Source of the DNA: Aquatica leii
Taxonomy: Eukaryota; Arthropoda; Insecta; Coleoptera; Lampyridae
Assembly: GCA_035610365.1 (NCBI GenBank)
Contig: CM069433.1
Location: 134,372,545 to 134,436,544 of the forward strand
Reading direction: 5' to 3'
Length of the DNA: 64,000 nucleotides
Shown: positions 54,952 through 64,000 of the stretch, in pieces
How positions within the stretch are numbered: the stretch's first letter is position 1
Layout: each line of letters starts with the position of its first letter
Notes under the pieces: model-generated
Database searches by the model: none
Told to the model about the DNA's origin: nothing
What the model saw: the letters and a program-made list of their open reading frames with translations, nothing else
Made by a program: the position numbers and the translations under genes

Positions 54952-56874
54952 TGTAACCATCGTTTAGAATCGATTGGTTGATTGAGTAATGTTTGATAAC
55001 GGACACAGTATTTGGATTGACGATTTTCATTTAATGTATTTTGAATTTGGTTTAATGTGAATTTTAGATTGAGTTTAATAAGTTATTTTACGATTTTAAA
55101 TTCGAAGTTACAATGTAATTGTTGATAAAGTTTTGTATTTTGTTACGCGGTAAACCATCTGATTTCGCGATTTTGCTTATTGAATGTTTCACTTGGATTG
55201 TTGAAAAATTCCAGTTGTGAGTTATGTTTTCCTTCTGAGATATAACCGTAATTAAATCTATTTTCGCCGTTTGTTTATTTTAAGTTGGTTTATGAGTTCT
55301 TTGTTCGAGTACATTCGTACTTGAATTTCTTTATGTCAAACGTTTAGATTACGTGGAAAAAATTAAGTCGTTATCTTAATTTATTAGGCAGTTTAAATTC
55401 TTGTAATATAATATCTTGTCAAATTGACAGTTTCACGTACAAGCGAAACGCTGTGTCCTAATTATATAAATATGACGTAATATGTTTGTTTGCCTCTTTA
55501 TTGCACCTTTGCGCGAGAGAATTTTGGTGTTTGAAGTTTCGAACGCAGCCTTTGTGGAAAGGGCAGTCGACGAAAGTTGATATATAGATGTGTTTTTGGA
55601 AAATGTAGGAGTGGGAAGTTAGTTGGTTGACGGCCGGAAAAATGTAGTTAACGAAGGTGATAATTCACCTTTTCTAATAATTACCGTGGAAGTAAAAGAA
55701 GAGGGTGCAGTGAATTTAAGTGGAAAATCAAACTTTCCTTTTTCGTAATTACGGTTAATTAAGATCACTGTTTTACCTAAATTAATATCGTATGTTTCGT
55801 TACGTGAATTTGTGCGTGAGTTTGTTTCGCAATCTCATATCTTTCGCCTTTGGGGCGGATTAATAAATCTTCCACTGGTAACCTATTGTTTGGGAAGCAG
55901 CTAAAGTCCATCCAAGGTGTTAGCTTTCAAATCCACTGGGAACCAAAGTTCAGCCGGTGTCACCAATTAAGAATTAAGGTATTTATCGATTTTGTTGTTT
56001 GATCGTGCAGTGTCCCGCGATTAAAAAATGCAGTAAAAGCTTTCAATTTTTTTAAGTCAATTGAAATTACGACTAACGTTGAATTTAATTATTTTAATGA
56101 ACACGTATAGTGTTCGCGCAAAAATTAAAATCAATTAACTTTGTTTTGTGCGTTGAGAAGTGATTCGTATTTCGAATATATGATAATGTAACGACTTATA
56201 AACTATATTTTGTTTAGTTCGAATTAAAGTTCGGACATATTTATGTTATAAACTGTATTGTTTTTTTTTTTGTGTTATATAATTTGTTTGTTACAAATAT
56301 GGGGCCAAGATCTTGAGAGTTAATTAGATTTGACGTCGAATTAACGCTATTGGAGTAGCATTTCTTTTTATAAATTTTAATGTAATGGTTTGTGTGTAAA
56401 TTATTGATTTTGTTTGCTTAAGATTATTTCATTTCTTTTATTCAAATTTATTTGATATCAATTAATACTTGTTATTTTATTTTGTCTTGGTTTTAAATTT
56501 TCAATCAATAAATGTTAAATTGTTAAATGTAAAGAGCTTTTATTCATTTAGCCGCCGCATACGTAAATTTTTGTTTAAGTGTTTTTCAGAATTGTTATAA
56601 CCCAAGGTAAGTTCTGTGGTTATGACCAACCGGATGAGCTTTCAGGTAATCAAGGGTTTGAAAGCTTCCCCTTATAGAAATCCTTGATTGGCGCCCTTAT
56701 CGATTATTTGACTATTTTACCGTTCTAGTTCCATTTTTACGACGATCGCGTTTCCAATTTTTCACGGAATTTTAAATAAAACCCACCCTTCTCCATTGAG
56801 CTAGTGGCACAACCCCCCCCGTTTATGTTACTTCATTGCAGGCAGTGACTTTGTGTTAATTTTGGCATGTAACA
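54952..56874 (+). repeat. 3' LTR of the gypsy element
   Basis: 1,923 bp. Compared with the 5' LTR I see no substitutions in the first kilobase, several homopolymer length differences, a cluster of substitutions at about 56294-56410, and about 50 extra bp at 56450-56500 bounded by AAATTT-type microhomology. Confidence 0.95.
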
Positions 56875-56878
56875 ATTG

Positions 56879-59800
56879 ACACAACACACGTACATGCGTT
56901 TAAATATTTTTGTAACTGTATTAAATTGTAAAAAAATATTCTTACGTTTTTATTGCATTAAATAATGTCTATATGCAATTAACTAATAAATTGTCAATAA
57001 TGAAATACAAATTTTATATAAACGCTAAATATAAACTTCAAACTGAATTATCAATACAAATAAACAATATCTAAACGTTAACTTATAAATGTAGTTAAAA
57101 TGCATGTAATTAATCTTAATTAAATAATTCCATTAAGTGAATGCTTTAAATAATGTTTTTGTAACGGCATTAGATTGACTACTACAATGATAATTGTGAC
57201 AGCTTGTCTAGTTATACGCAAATTTGGCAACACAATTCCTATTACAGTATGCTGCCATCAAGCTAAAAATTAAACACAAATTGACATTGATTTGGGTTAG
57301 CTGAAGATAAAAAAAATATATAATTATATATAATTAAATAAATTTTAAATCTGTTAATAAAGACAATTTTATGAATTCAATTGATACTCATTATTAAAAC
57401 ATTAAAGTTTTTCTTAATCTACGTCATGCTAGTTGAACAAAAATATCATTATTAAAAGCAAATATAAATATATAAAATACACTAATAAACTTTTAATAAA
57501 ATAATATTTTAGTCATTTAGACCGGAAGTTTATTGTTTCTTAATTTTTTTCTTACATTGGAAAAGCGGATGTATAGATATTTATTAGTTTTCGTAGAATT
57601 TCACATGCTATAGAAACTTCGTGTATTGTCCAGTTCTAATGTCTATACAGAAATTTTTAATATTATTTGTGTTTGAGAAACTTTCTCTGTTTGATAAAAC
57701 AATTCCTTAATTGTTTTATTGTATATAAAAAAATTACAACTTTTGTTTTAGTCAACACTGCTTTTTCCTTTTTTATCAAAACAAACATAATAAAATTTAA
57801 TTTTTTAGTTCTATACATTTTAGTTATAGCAAGTAATATAAAGTTTACACTGCTATAGTACAATTAATCTTTTTAATCTTGCTATAATAGAACCATTTCA
57901 ATAACGACTTTTGCTTCTTATTGCTACTGCAATAAAGTTTAAGAACTTTGTTATTGAAATACTTTATAGTTTTGTATATTTTAACGTTTTTCTTTTGTAC
58001 TCAACTATTTTTAGATTATATATTCGAAAGTTCAATTAAAAGTTTTATGTTCATTGATTTCTTTAATCACGCTTATTAAAACTTAGCATTCGTTACTATT
58101 TTATACAAATGTCGTAGTAAATTTGTTTAAAAAAAAATAAATTAAGTTTTGTTCTAGTCTAGGTTTAAAAATGAATTATAACTATAGGCTTTTTAGGTTT
58201 TTATTAACAATTGTATTTACACATAGCATGGTTTTGTTCACTTCTACGATGTGTTTTTATTTTGTAGGCAACAGTAATATTTGTTTTTATTCGTTTATTG
58301 AATTACTTTTATAAAACAGTAATTGATAGAATAAAATGAGCAGCAAAACTTCCCCTGATATTAATTCAATTAAGCTACGAAAAATGCCGCTATGCACTAT
58401 TTGGTAACTCAATATTATGTTTACAGACTAACAAAATACGATTCTACAATACTTTCTAAAATTAAAATTAAATTGAAACTATAAAACAAATAATTGTTGT
58501 GTTTTATTTGGGCTTGGTATAAAAATATTGTATATGTTATTTTATTATTTTTCCAATAAAATGTTTTTTAGTTCAGTAATGCGTAGTTGTGGTGTAATAA
58601 AACTAACAAAAATATTTTTTTTTATTAAACTACATTATTATCCGATAAAGCCTTAAGGTTGAAGCAAATTTCTAGCCAGGAGGTATTAATATTAGAACTT
58701 CCGAAGCTCGTTGAATATGGCGAGTTCAAATAAAGCAATAAACTCAGCAGGAGGCAAATCCATAATCCTTTATTGTAGGATTACACAATAAATAAATGAA
58801 TAGGCCGATCTTGAAGCAATCAAATAATGAATTTAATAAAGTATAATACACACCAAGCTATATTAAAGTTGTCCTCAATGTATGTGTGTAAACAATTAAA
58901 AATATTGTTGTAAACACTATTATATAACAAATTAGTTTTGAAAATATTACTATCACAATATACACAATAAAATCGTTATGATTGGGAAGTAGAGATATTG
59001 CAATGATAATGGTAGAATCGCGGCTAAATTGATTCACTAATTAAAATCAATTACAATTATGGTAAATGATTACAATCTCACGGTATAAATAGTGCAACTA
59101 AAACTCTAGGAATCAATAAGAGTTATAATTCACAAAGATAATGTTAATATAACAATAGTCACTGTATAATTAAATATAATTTGCTAAACTGACTAAACCA
59201 TTTATGTTATTTTGTTTTTAATAGAAGAAATTAGCAAATACACAATGTGTATGTAAGGTCTGTGACAAAATTCGTAATTTATATATTTCAGGTTTTTTTG
59301 GAAATTGCTCCGAACTAATTTTTTTCAAACACAATAGGTAAGTTTTGGCTGGTGACTTATTTAGGGAACGAATTGTACAGTTGTATTCGGACGTAAGTTT
59401 TCTATCTACCACTGCTTATAAACAAATTAAATTCACCCTCAGGTCAATTTCACACCGAGTTTGTCAGTATTGATATCGGATTGCATCAGTAATAATATTT
59501 TTTTGAATAGAACTGCTTCGGACAGCTATCGATCCGGAAAAATGTCGGTTATCGTTACCGACATTATGTGTCTGATAGATGGTTTTGTTGATATTGGTAA
59601 GTAAATTATCGTTTAGTACGCAATGCAAACCAAATACGTTGATTCACACGGATCAGCATCGACACGTTGGTATGGTCGAGTTGACTAATGCGTTTGATTT
59701 GGTTCAGTATCGTTTCAGGATGAGTCCAACACTTAATACGACATTTCAATACCAATTGAGCATGTGGAAGCAAGACCTTGTTTGTGGGACATGTTTTCTG

Positions 59801-60002
59801 AGTCTTAAGATAAAATTAAAAAGAAAAATGTTTGGAAAAAGGTGTATACATTACTTGAAAAAGATTTTAAAAACATAGGAAAAAAACTAAAAGAAATAGA
59901 TTTTTGACGTTTTTTACTCTCAACAAAGAATGTCAAAGAATTGCTAATTCTGTTTATTGTCTTGAAAAAAAAATACTTTGTAATAAAAATATAAAAACAT
60001 AC
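56879..60002. other. 3.1 kb without a supported gene
   Basis: AT-rich. 57694-57719 is a perfect 11-4-11 palindrome and 59541-59565 a perfect 9-7-9 hairpin (AATGTCGGT/ACCGACATT). TATAAATAG occurs at 59084-59092. A 99-codon frame at 59579 (+) and an 84-bp open stretch before it ending in a GTAAGTA donor could be old exon material but are not recognised. Confidence 0.4.
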
Positions 60003-60232
60003 TATAACGTAGTTGTTAATTCACGTTATTTATTGTAATTAATAATATAAATGTTATTGAAATAATACACAACACATGTTACAAATTTAAACTTAAGGTA
60101 ACCACAAGCGTTCGACAAGAAGAATAATTCCGCGTTACTTTCTTACATTCGCGCCATCATATATTCTCTTATCTCTCGACTACCATCGATGTTGTCGACT
60201 CTGATCGGAATTTTATGTACAGGATGGTTATA
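60003..60232 (-). repeat. 3' LTR of the second gypsy element
   Basis: On the minus strand it runs from TATAACCATCC to ACTACGTTATA, with TATAAC/GTTATA inverted ends, and holds an AATAAA shortly before its end. Its 230 bp is short. The other LTR is not available for comparison. Confidence 0.65.
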
Positions 60233-60245
60233 CTCCCCCTCAGGT
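60233..60245 (-). other. polypurine tract of the second gypsy element
   Basis: The + strand reads CTCCCCCTCAGG, so the minus strand has CCTGAGGGGGAG directly before the LTR start. Confidence 0.7.
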
Positions 60246-60285
60246 TGTCGTTAAGCGCCCTCGCACGACAATCTGTGGCTAATAG

Positions 60286-61149
60286 TCATTGCGTAGTTTT
60301 CTTCTTCGGACGTCCTCGACGTCTTTTTGGATGTACTGCGGTAGGAATTTGAAATCGGCCTTGGTAAAAAGGCGTGAGATCCGAAACATGATACTTTCCT
60401 ACGGTTACAGTTGGATTTGCGGGGTCAGCTATCTCGTAGCTCACTTTAGATGCCGGTTTCATTATAAGATATGGACCGTCCCTTCGAGGACCAAGTTTGG
60501 ACGCTGTGTGTTGGGCGGCACTGCTCAACATGTGACTTTTTACAAGAACTAGGTCACCCTGTTGAAAGCCAGGTCTAGTCTGTCTTTTTCGATCGGCATA
60601 CTGCTTACTCTTGTCTTGTTGAACATTCTGCAGGTCATGAGTTTCTTGCAAGACATCCGTCATTCTTGCTAAATAAGGTGAAACGGCAGGAACATAATTT
60701 TCTACTTCCATGATTTGACGCATTTCACGTGAGACCTCATAAGCTGTTCTAAGCTCTCTTGCGAAGGTAAGATATGCTGGGGTGCGCCCCGTGGTTTGAC
60801 AGGGTGCACTATTGAAAGCAAAACGTAAGGATGCTAGTTTCTCATCCCACGAAGTGTGATCACCTTGCGTAAGGATTGCAAGCCTGGGCTTTAAATCTCT
60901 GTTTTTCCGTTCTACCGGATTAGATTCGGCATGATACAATGGAGTCAATTCTTGACTAATCTTCAGGCAGGTGCAAACATGTTGCATGATTTCACTAACA
61001 AATTGCACACCGTTGTCACTAACAAGTCTTCGCGGAATTCCATAACGTAAGAATACTTCTTCAATAAGAATTGTGGCGGTGGCAATTGATGTTGCTTGTT
61101 TCATAGGGAATATTTCTATCCACCTTGAAGCAGTATCTTCCACAATCAA
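60286..61149 (-). CDS. gypsy 2 integrase core and C-terminus (displaced frame)
   Basis: The 287-codon piece begins inside the integrase core (VEDTASRWIEIFP) and contains the second catalytic Asp in LVSDNGVQF and the Glu in ESNPVERKNR, then a VKSHMLSSAAQHTASKLGPR region, the GPYLIM motif and a Lys/Arg-rich end (HPKRRRGRPKKK) that may be a nuclear targeting tail. It is separated from the upstream frame by a shift at an A-run near 61150-61165. It is in the same phase as the gag-protease piece at 62.9-64.0 kb, so the two breaks cancel. Confidence 0.85.
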   Translation of the reverse strand: MIVEDTASRWIEIFPMKQATSIATATILIEEVFLRYGIPRRLVSDNGVQFVSEIMQHVCTCLKISQELTPLYHAESNPVERKNRDLKPRLAILTQGDHTSWDEKLASLRFAFNSAPCQTTGRTPAYLTFARELRTAYEVSREMRQIMEVENYVPAVSPYLARMTDVLQETHDLQNVQQDKSKQYADRKRQTRPGFQQGDLVLVKSHMLSSAAQHTASKLGPRRDGPYLIMKPASKVSYEIADPANPTVTVGKYHVSDLTPFYQGRFQIPTAVHPKRRRGRPKKKTTQ

Positions 61150-62915
61150 TATCCATTTGTTTCCTTTTTTGTTTCAGGCAAAGGGCCAAAGAAATCGACT
61201 GACACTGTTTCAAAACGAGCTGAAGGTATTGGAGTTTGAACAAGTCCAACGGGCTTCTGGTTCGATGCCTTATAACGCTGACATTCGATACAAGTTTTTA
61301 CATGAGTCATCACTGATTTTCTCATTCCTGGCCAATAATAACGTTTTCGTATTCTTTGCAACGTACGTTCAATACCATCATGACACGAAATTTGTTCATG
61401 GTATTCTCGTAGTATCTCTTCGCGATCTTCTTTTGGAATGACAAGTTGCGCGTCCTCTTGGTCGTTGTCGGATAAGTAACGATAGAGAATACCTTTCTCC
61501 ATGATGTACCCTCTTTCAGACCATTTCTGAGCCTCTTCAAGACGAATTGCAGATTCAAGGTCATTTATAATTGTTGACAGATCGGTATCCGCAAGCTGAC
61601 GTATGCGAAGCTCGCTTGGAGAAACTCGTGGTAAATTGAAAGTAATCTGACACATTTCTTTTCTTGTTTTGATCTCAGATTCAGAGATAGGGGGTCGAGA
61701 CAACGTATCAGCTACGACATTAGCTTTTCCTGGAGTGTACTGAATCTTGAGATTAAAGGATTGGAGTTGCAGAGCCCATCTGGCAAGTCTTCCAGTAGGA
61801 GTTTTGATAGACATGAGCCAACGAAGTGGCTGATGGTCGGTACCAATGGTTATATCTGTTGAACCCTCAATGTACCCTCGAAACTTGGCAACAGCAAAAA
61901 CAAGAGCCAGGGCCTCTCTTTCGGTAGTAGAGTAATTCCTCTCAGAAGACGTCAAGAGGCGACTCGCGTATTCAACTGGTTTTTCCTGGTTATGTTCCCC
62001 TTGCATCAAGACTGCTCCAATAGCATAATCACTGCTATCAGTTCGGATTATAAATGGTTTTGTATCATCTGCTTGGCAAAGAATGGGAGCTGTGATTAAA
62101 CATCTTTTAAGCGTTTGGAAAGATTTTTCTTCCAAATCTCCCCATTTCCAAGCGGCAGATTTCTTTGTAAGATCCGTCAGTGGGCGAGCTAGTTCGGAGA
62201 ACTTCGGAATAAACTTGCGAAACCAGCTGCACGTTTGCACAAAAGTGCGTAACTGTTTAAGATTCACTGGGGGTGACCATGTTTTCAAAGCGACGATTTT
62301 GTCTGGGTCAGCTTGTATTCCGCCGTTAGTAATAACATGACCCAGGAACTTTACCTTTTCACAAGCGAAAACACATTTTCCCCGGTTTGCACGCAGATTA
62401 AATTGCTCTAGGCGTTTGAAAACTTCATGTACATCTTCAAGATGTTTTTCATACGATTCAGAAAGGATGATCAGATCATCAAGGTAAGCATAAACATTTG
62501 CTTTTATTCCAACTTTGAACCTGTCGATCATTCTGGAGAAGGTGGCAGGAGCGTTACATAATCCAAAAGGTAACCGCTTCCATCGAAACATACCAAAAGG
62601 CGTAACAAAAGCTGTCTTGTCTCTGTCGGCTTCGTGAACGCTAATCTGATGGTAACCAGATTGAAGGTCTATTGTGGACATAAATTTAGTAGGCTTAGCA
62701 GAATGTAGAAGATCATCAATACGAGGCATTGGGTATCGATCGCAAACAGTGATCGCATTAAGGCGACGATAATCAACGCAAAGACGATATTGACTAGACT
62801 TCTTAGGAACCAGAACTACTGGCGCTGCCCAAGGACTTTCACATTCCTCAATGATGTCATCGGCAAGCAACTGGTCTAACTGTTGTCGTAAGATCTCTTT
62901 CTTCGCTTTGGTCAT
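61146..62915 (-). CDS. gypsy 2 reverse transcriptase, RNase H, integrase start
   Basis: A 589-codon frame. RT motifs run from DDIIEECESPWAAPVVLVPK through LCVDYRRLNAITV, WKRLPFGLCNAPATF and the catalytic YAYLDDLII. RNase H has IRTDSSDYAIGAVL, a TEREALALVFAVAKF helix and GTDHQPLRWL. The integrase zinc finger is read from EYHEQISCHDGIERTL to CIECQRYK, followed by SVDFFGPLPETK with the first catalytic Asp. The frame then closes at 61146 although the integrase continues in the next frame. No stop interrupts the RT itself. Confidence 0.9.
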   Translation of the reverse strand: MTKAKKEILRQQLDQLLADDIIEECESPWAAPVVLVPKKSSQYRLCVDYRRLNAITVCDRYPMPRIDDLLHSAKPTKFMSTIDLQSGYHQISVHEADRDKTAFVTPFGMFRWKRLPFGLCNAPATFSRMIDRFKVGIKANVYAYLDDLIILSESYEKHLEDVHEVFKRLEQFNLRANRGKCVFACEKVKFLGHVITNGGIQADPDKIVALKTWSPPVNLKQLRTFVQTCSWFRKFIPKFSELARPLTDLTKKSAAWKWGDLEEKSFQTLKRCLITAPILCQADDTKPFIIRTDSSDYAIGAVLMQGEHNQEKPVEYASRLLTSSERNYSTTEREALALVFAVAKFRGYIEGSTDITIGTDHQPLRWLMSIKTPTGRLARWALQLQSFNLKIQYTPGKANVVADTLSRPPISESEIKTRKEMCQITFNLPRVSPSELRIRQLADTDLSTIINDLESAIRLEEAQKWSERGYIMEKGILYRYLSDNDQEDAQLVIPKEDREEILREYHEQISCHDGIERTLQRIRKRYYWPGMRKSVMTHVKTCIECQRYKASNQKPVGLVQTPIPSARFETVSVDFFGPLPETKKETNGY

Positions 62916-64000
62916 ATGGTACAGGCTGAATAACTATTCTGTGTTCAGCATAATCCGTAGGCTCTCCCCCTGGACGAAATGTAGTTTCATGCTTGGTAAG
63001 GAAACTGTTAAATGATCGTCGGTGATCTGGATTGAGCATGGTTCCCTCATCTTCTCTCAATGAAGTGAACGAAACGTTATCAACACTTGTGGAAGACTCG
63101 ACGAGACTACCATCTATACGAGTTTCAGTGGCATATGAGAACGGCATTTCAGGATTCTCGATGAAGCACCACGTTTGGTCGGCAGTGTTTAAAAGAACTC
63201 GAGCTTTTGAAAGGAAATCGATTCCTAAAAGAGTACGATTAGATTTGGCATTTGGAAGAACAATCATCTCCACAGTGATCGTCTTATGAGCAATTTGTAT
63301 GGGTACTGTCGTTGTTAAGACCTCTTGTGGTGTATCAGTACCATCAGCTAGGGTTACGGAAAAGTTTTGTCTAGTGAAACAGCAACGATTTTTAAGAAGA
63401 TTGTATAATGTTTCACCAGCGACTGATCTTGTGGCTCCAGTATCAGCGATAGCAGTTCCATTGGAGTCCCAGATTTGAATTGGTAGAATGGGCCTTCGTA
63501 AACTTGGAAATTTCTTTGCATCAAGTTCGCAGAAGCTTGATTCTGATGAGGTTTGAAAAGCTTCAGCGGATGTTTTTGAGCGACAGTTCGAACAATTGGA
63601 ACGAATGACTCCAGGAGTTCCACATCCGTAGCACAATAAAACTGGACGCGCGACAGCGTTCGGTTCACTCGAAACAGTTGTTTCGGTCAAAGTCTTTATT
63701 TTATGTAACTGTTTTTGTTTCTTGTTGCACTCGTTGATATGGTGTCCTTTCACACGGCAATACGCGCACTTTCCACTAAAAGTTCCTAATCTGTCTTTCT
63801 TATCAGGTTTTTCAAACGCGCGGGAGGTCAAAACATTTTCTTTTACTGGGTTCTCTGACAAAAGTTCATCTAACGATGCTTCGATTGCACGTGCTTTTAT
63901 TAAAAGTTCATTGAAAGTTTTAACATCGTCACGCGGAATCCGTTCACGAACGCGGCGATTTAAAAGACCGTATACCATATCTAAACAAACGTTTTCTTCC
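62857..64000 (-). CDS. gypsy 2 Gag end and protease, partial
   Basis: The frame is open to the right edge of the window and therefore lacks its true start; ATG 63978 is internal. A gag core end (RIPRDDVKTFNELLIKARAI) is followed by a CCHC knuckle (CAYCRVKGHHINEC), a second atypical one (CYGCGTPGVIRSNC), then a protease with IADTGATRSVAG (Asp-Thr-Gly) and a RTLLGIDFL segment. After HRIVIQPVPY the reading leaves the family sequence and stops at 62857, while the RT continues in another frame from about 62915. Unlike gypsy 1, gag and protease are in one frame here. Confidence 0.85.
   Translation of the reverse strand, partial: EENVCLDMVYGLLNRRVRERIPRDDVKTFNELLIKARAIEASLDELLSENPVKENVLTSRAFEKPDKKDRLGTFSGKCAYCRVKGHHINECNKKQKQLHKIKTLTETTVSSEPNAVARPVLLCYGCGTPGVIRSNCSNCRSKTSAEAFQTSSESSFCELDAKKFPSLRRPILPIQIWDSNGTAIADTGATRSVAGETLYNLLKNRCCFTRQNFSVTLADGTDTPQEVLTTTVPIQIAHKTITVEMIVLPNAKSNRTLLGIDFLSKARVLLNTADQTWCFIENPEMPFSYATETRIDGSLVESSTSVDNVSFTSLREDEGTMLNPDHRRSFNSFLTKHETTFRPGGEPTDYAEHRIVIQPVPYDQSEERDLTTTVRPVACR

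Larger units (their letters stand above)
47700..56874 (+). mobile_element. full-length Ty3/gypsy retrotransposon
   Basis: A complete 9,175-bp element: 5' LTR 47700-49568, gag, pol, polypurine tract and 3' LTR 54952-56874. Both LTRs start TGTAACC and end TGTAACA, and the insertion is flanked by ATTG at 47696-47699 and at 56875-56878. The domain order protease, reverse transcriptase, RNase H, integrase identifies Ty3/gypsy. There is no env-like frame; about 660 bp of non-coding DNA separates pol from the 3' LTR. The LTRs are nearly identical except for one cluster, so insertion is fairly recent. pol carries one frame break near its end. Confidence 0.95.
60003..64000 (-). mobile_element. second gypsy retrotransposon, cut by window edge
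   Basis: A minus-strand element whose 3' LTR lies at 60003-60232, with integrase, RT, protease and part of gag at increasing coordinates. Its pol differs clearly from the 47.7-56.9 kb element, so it is another family. It carries two single-base frame breaks, near 62913 and 61150. The 5' LTR is beyond the window. Confidence 0.9.

Noticed and set aside
57663..57863. Overlapping 63- and 66-codon frames on opposite strands
   Set aside because: They arise across a palindromic AT-rich stretch; composition is not coding-like.

Overview
The window reads as an insect nuclear genome: it is very AT-rich, has no operons or bacterial signals, and carries transposable element families typical of arthropods (Ty3/gypsy, Penelope-like, jockey-like, RTE-like, Tc1/IS630, pogo/Tigger, PIF/Harbinger, Helitron). 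I find no convincing intact host gene. The best host-like candidate is a two-exon start near 1.86-2.14 kb behind a CTCF-type motif, and it is weak. The window looks like intergenic DNA, or one very large intron, filled by layered insertions.

Layout. 1-6.1 kb: a possible promoter and first exons, then a broken Harbinger transposase (+) with its divergent MADF/Myb-like partner gene (-), then a Helitron helicase relic and a Helitron-type 3' end. 6.1-12.3 kb: mostly gene-free, with a 331-bp tandem duplication and one IS630-type transposase relic. 12.3-18 kb: a broken Tigger C-terminus with a zinc-binding tail, an internally deleted Tc1 element with recognisable terminal inverted repeats, and an IS630-type element with inverted ~215-bp ends. 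18-24 kb: dispersed repeats, an LTR remnant and two fold-back structures. 24-28 kb: a pile of non-LTR relics (two Penelope-like GIY-YIG pieces, an RTE-like RT scrap, a jockey-like ORF1 tail plus ORF2). 28-47 kb: mostly AT-rich DNA without genes, containing fold-back elements, a two-copy ~0.5-kb repeat family, a solo LTR with a target-site duplication, and several stop-poor frames of unknown origin.

The best-preserved unit is a complete 9.2-kb Ty3/gypsy retrotransposon at 47,700-56,874 (+). It has 1.9-kb LTRs, a 4-bp target duplication (ATTG), a candidate primer-binding site, gag, pol and a polypurine tract. gag and pol overlap in the -1 relation, and the overlap holds a G_GGA_AAC heptamer, an 8-nt spacer and a sequence able to form an H-type pseudoknot, a textbook -1 frameshift signal. 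pol has one further frame break near its integrase C-terminus, so this copy is probably defective. A second, different gypsy element lies on the - strand from about 60,003 to beyond the right edge, with a 230-bp LTR and two single-base frame breaks.

Other points worth attention are hammerhead-ribozyme-like cores (CTGANGA, short stem, GAAA) at 24.6 and 32.8 kb, the second in the loop of a 66-bp-arm fold-back element; unusually perfect small-loop palindromes inside the Penelope relics and elsewhere; and a conserved hairpin shared by the 37.7 and 42.9 kb repeat copies. All calls come from reading the sequence and remembered family motifs; no alignment or search was run.
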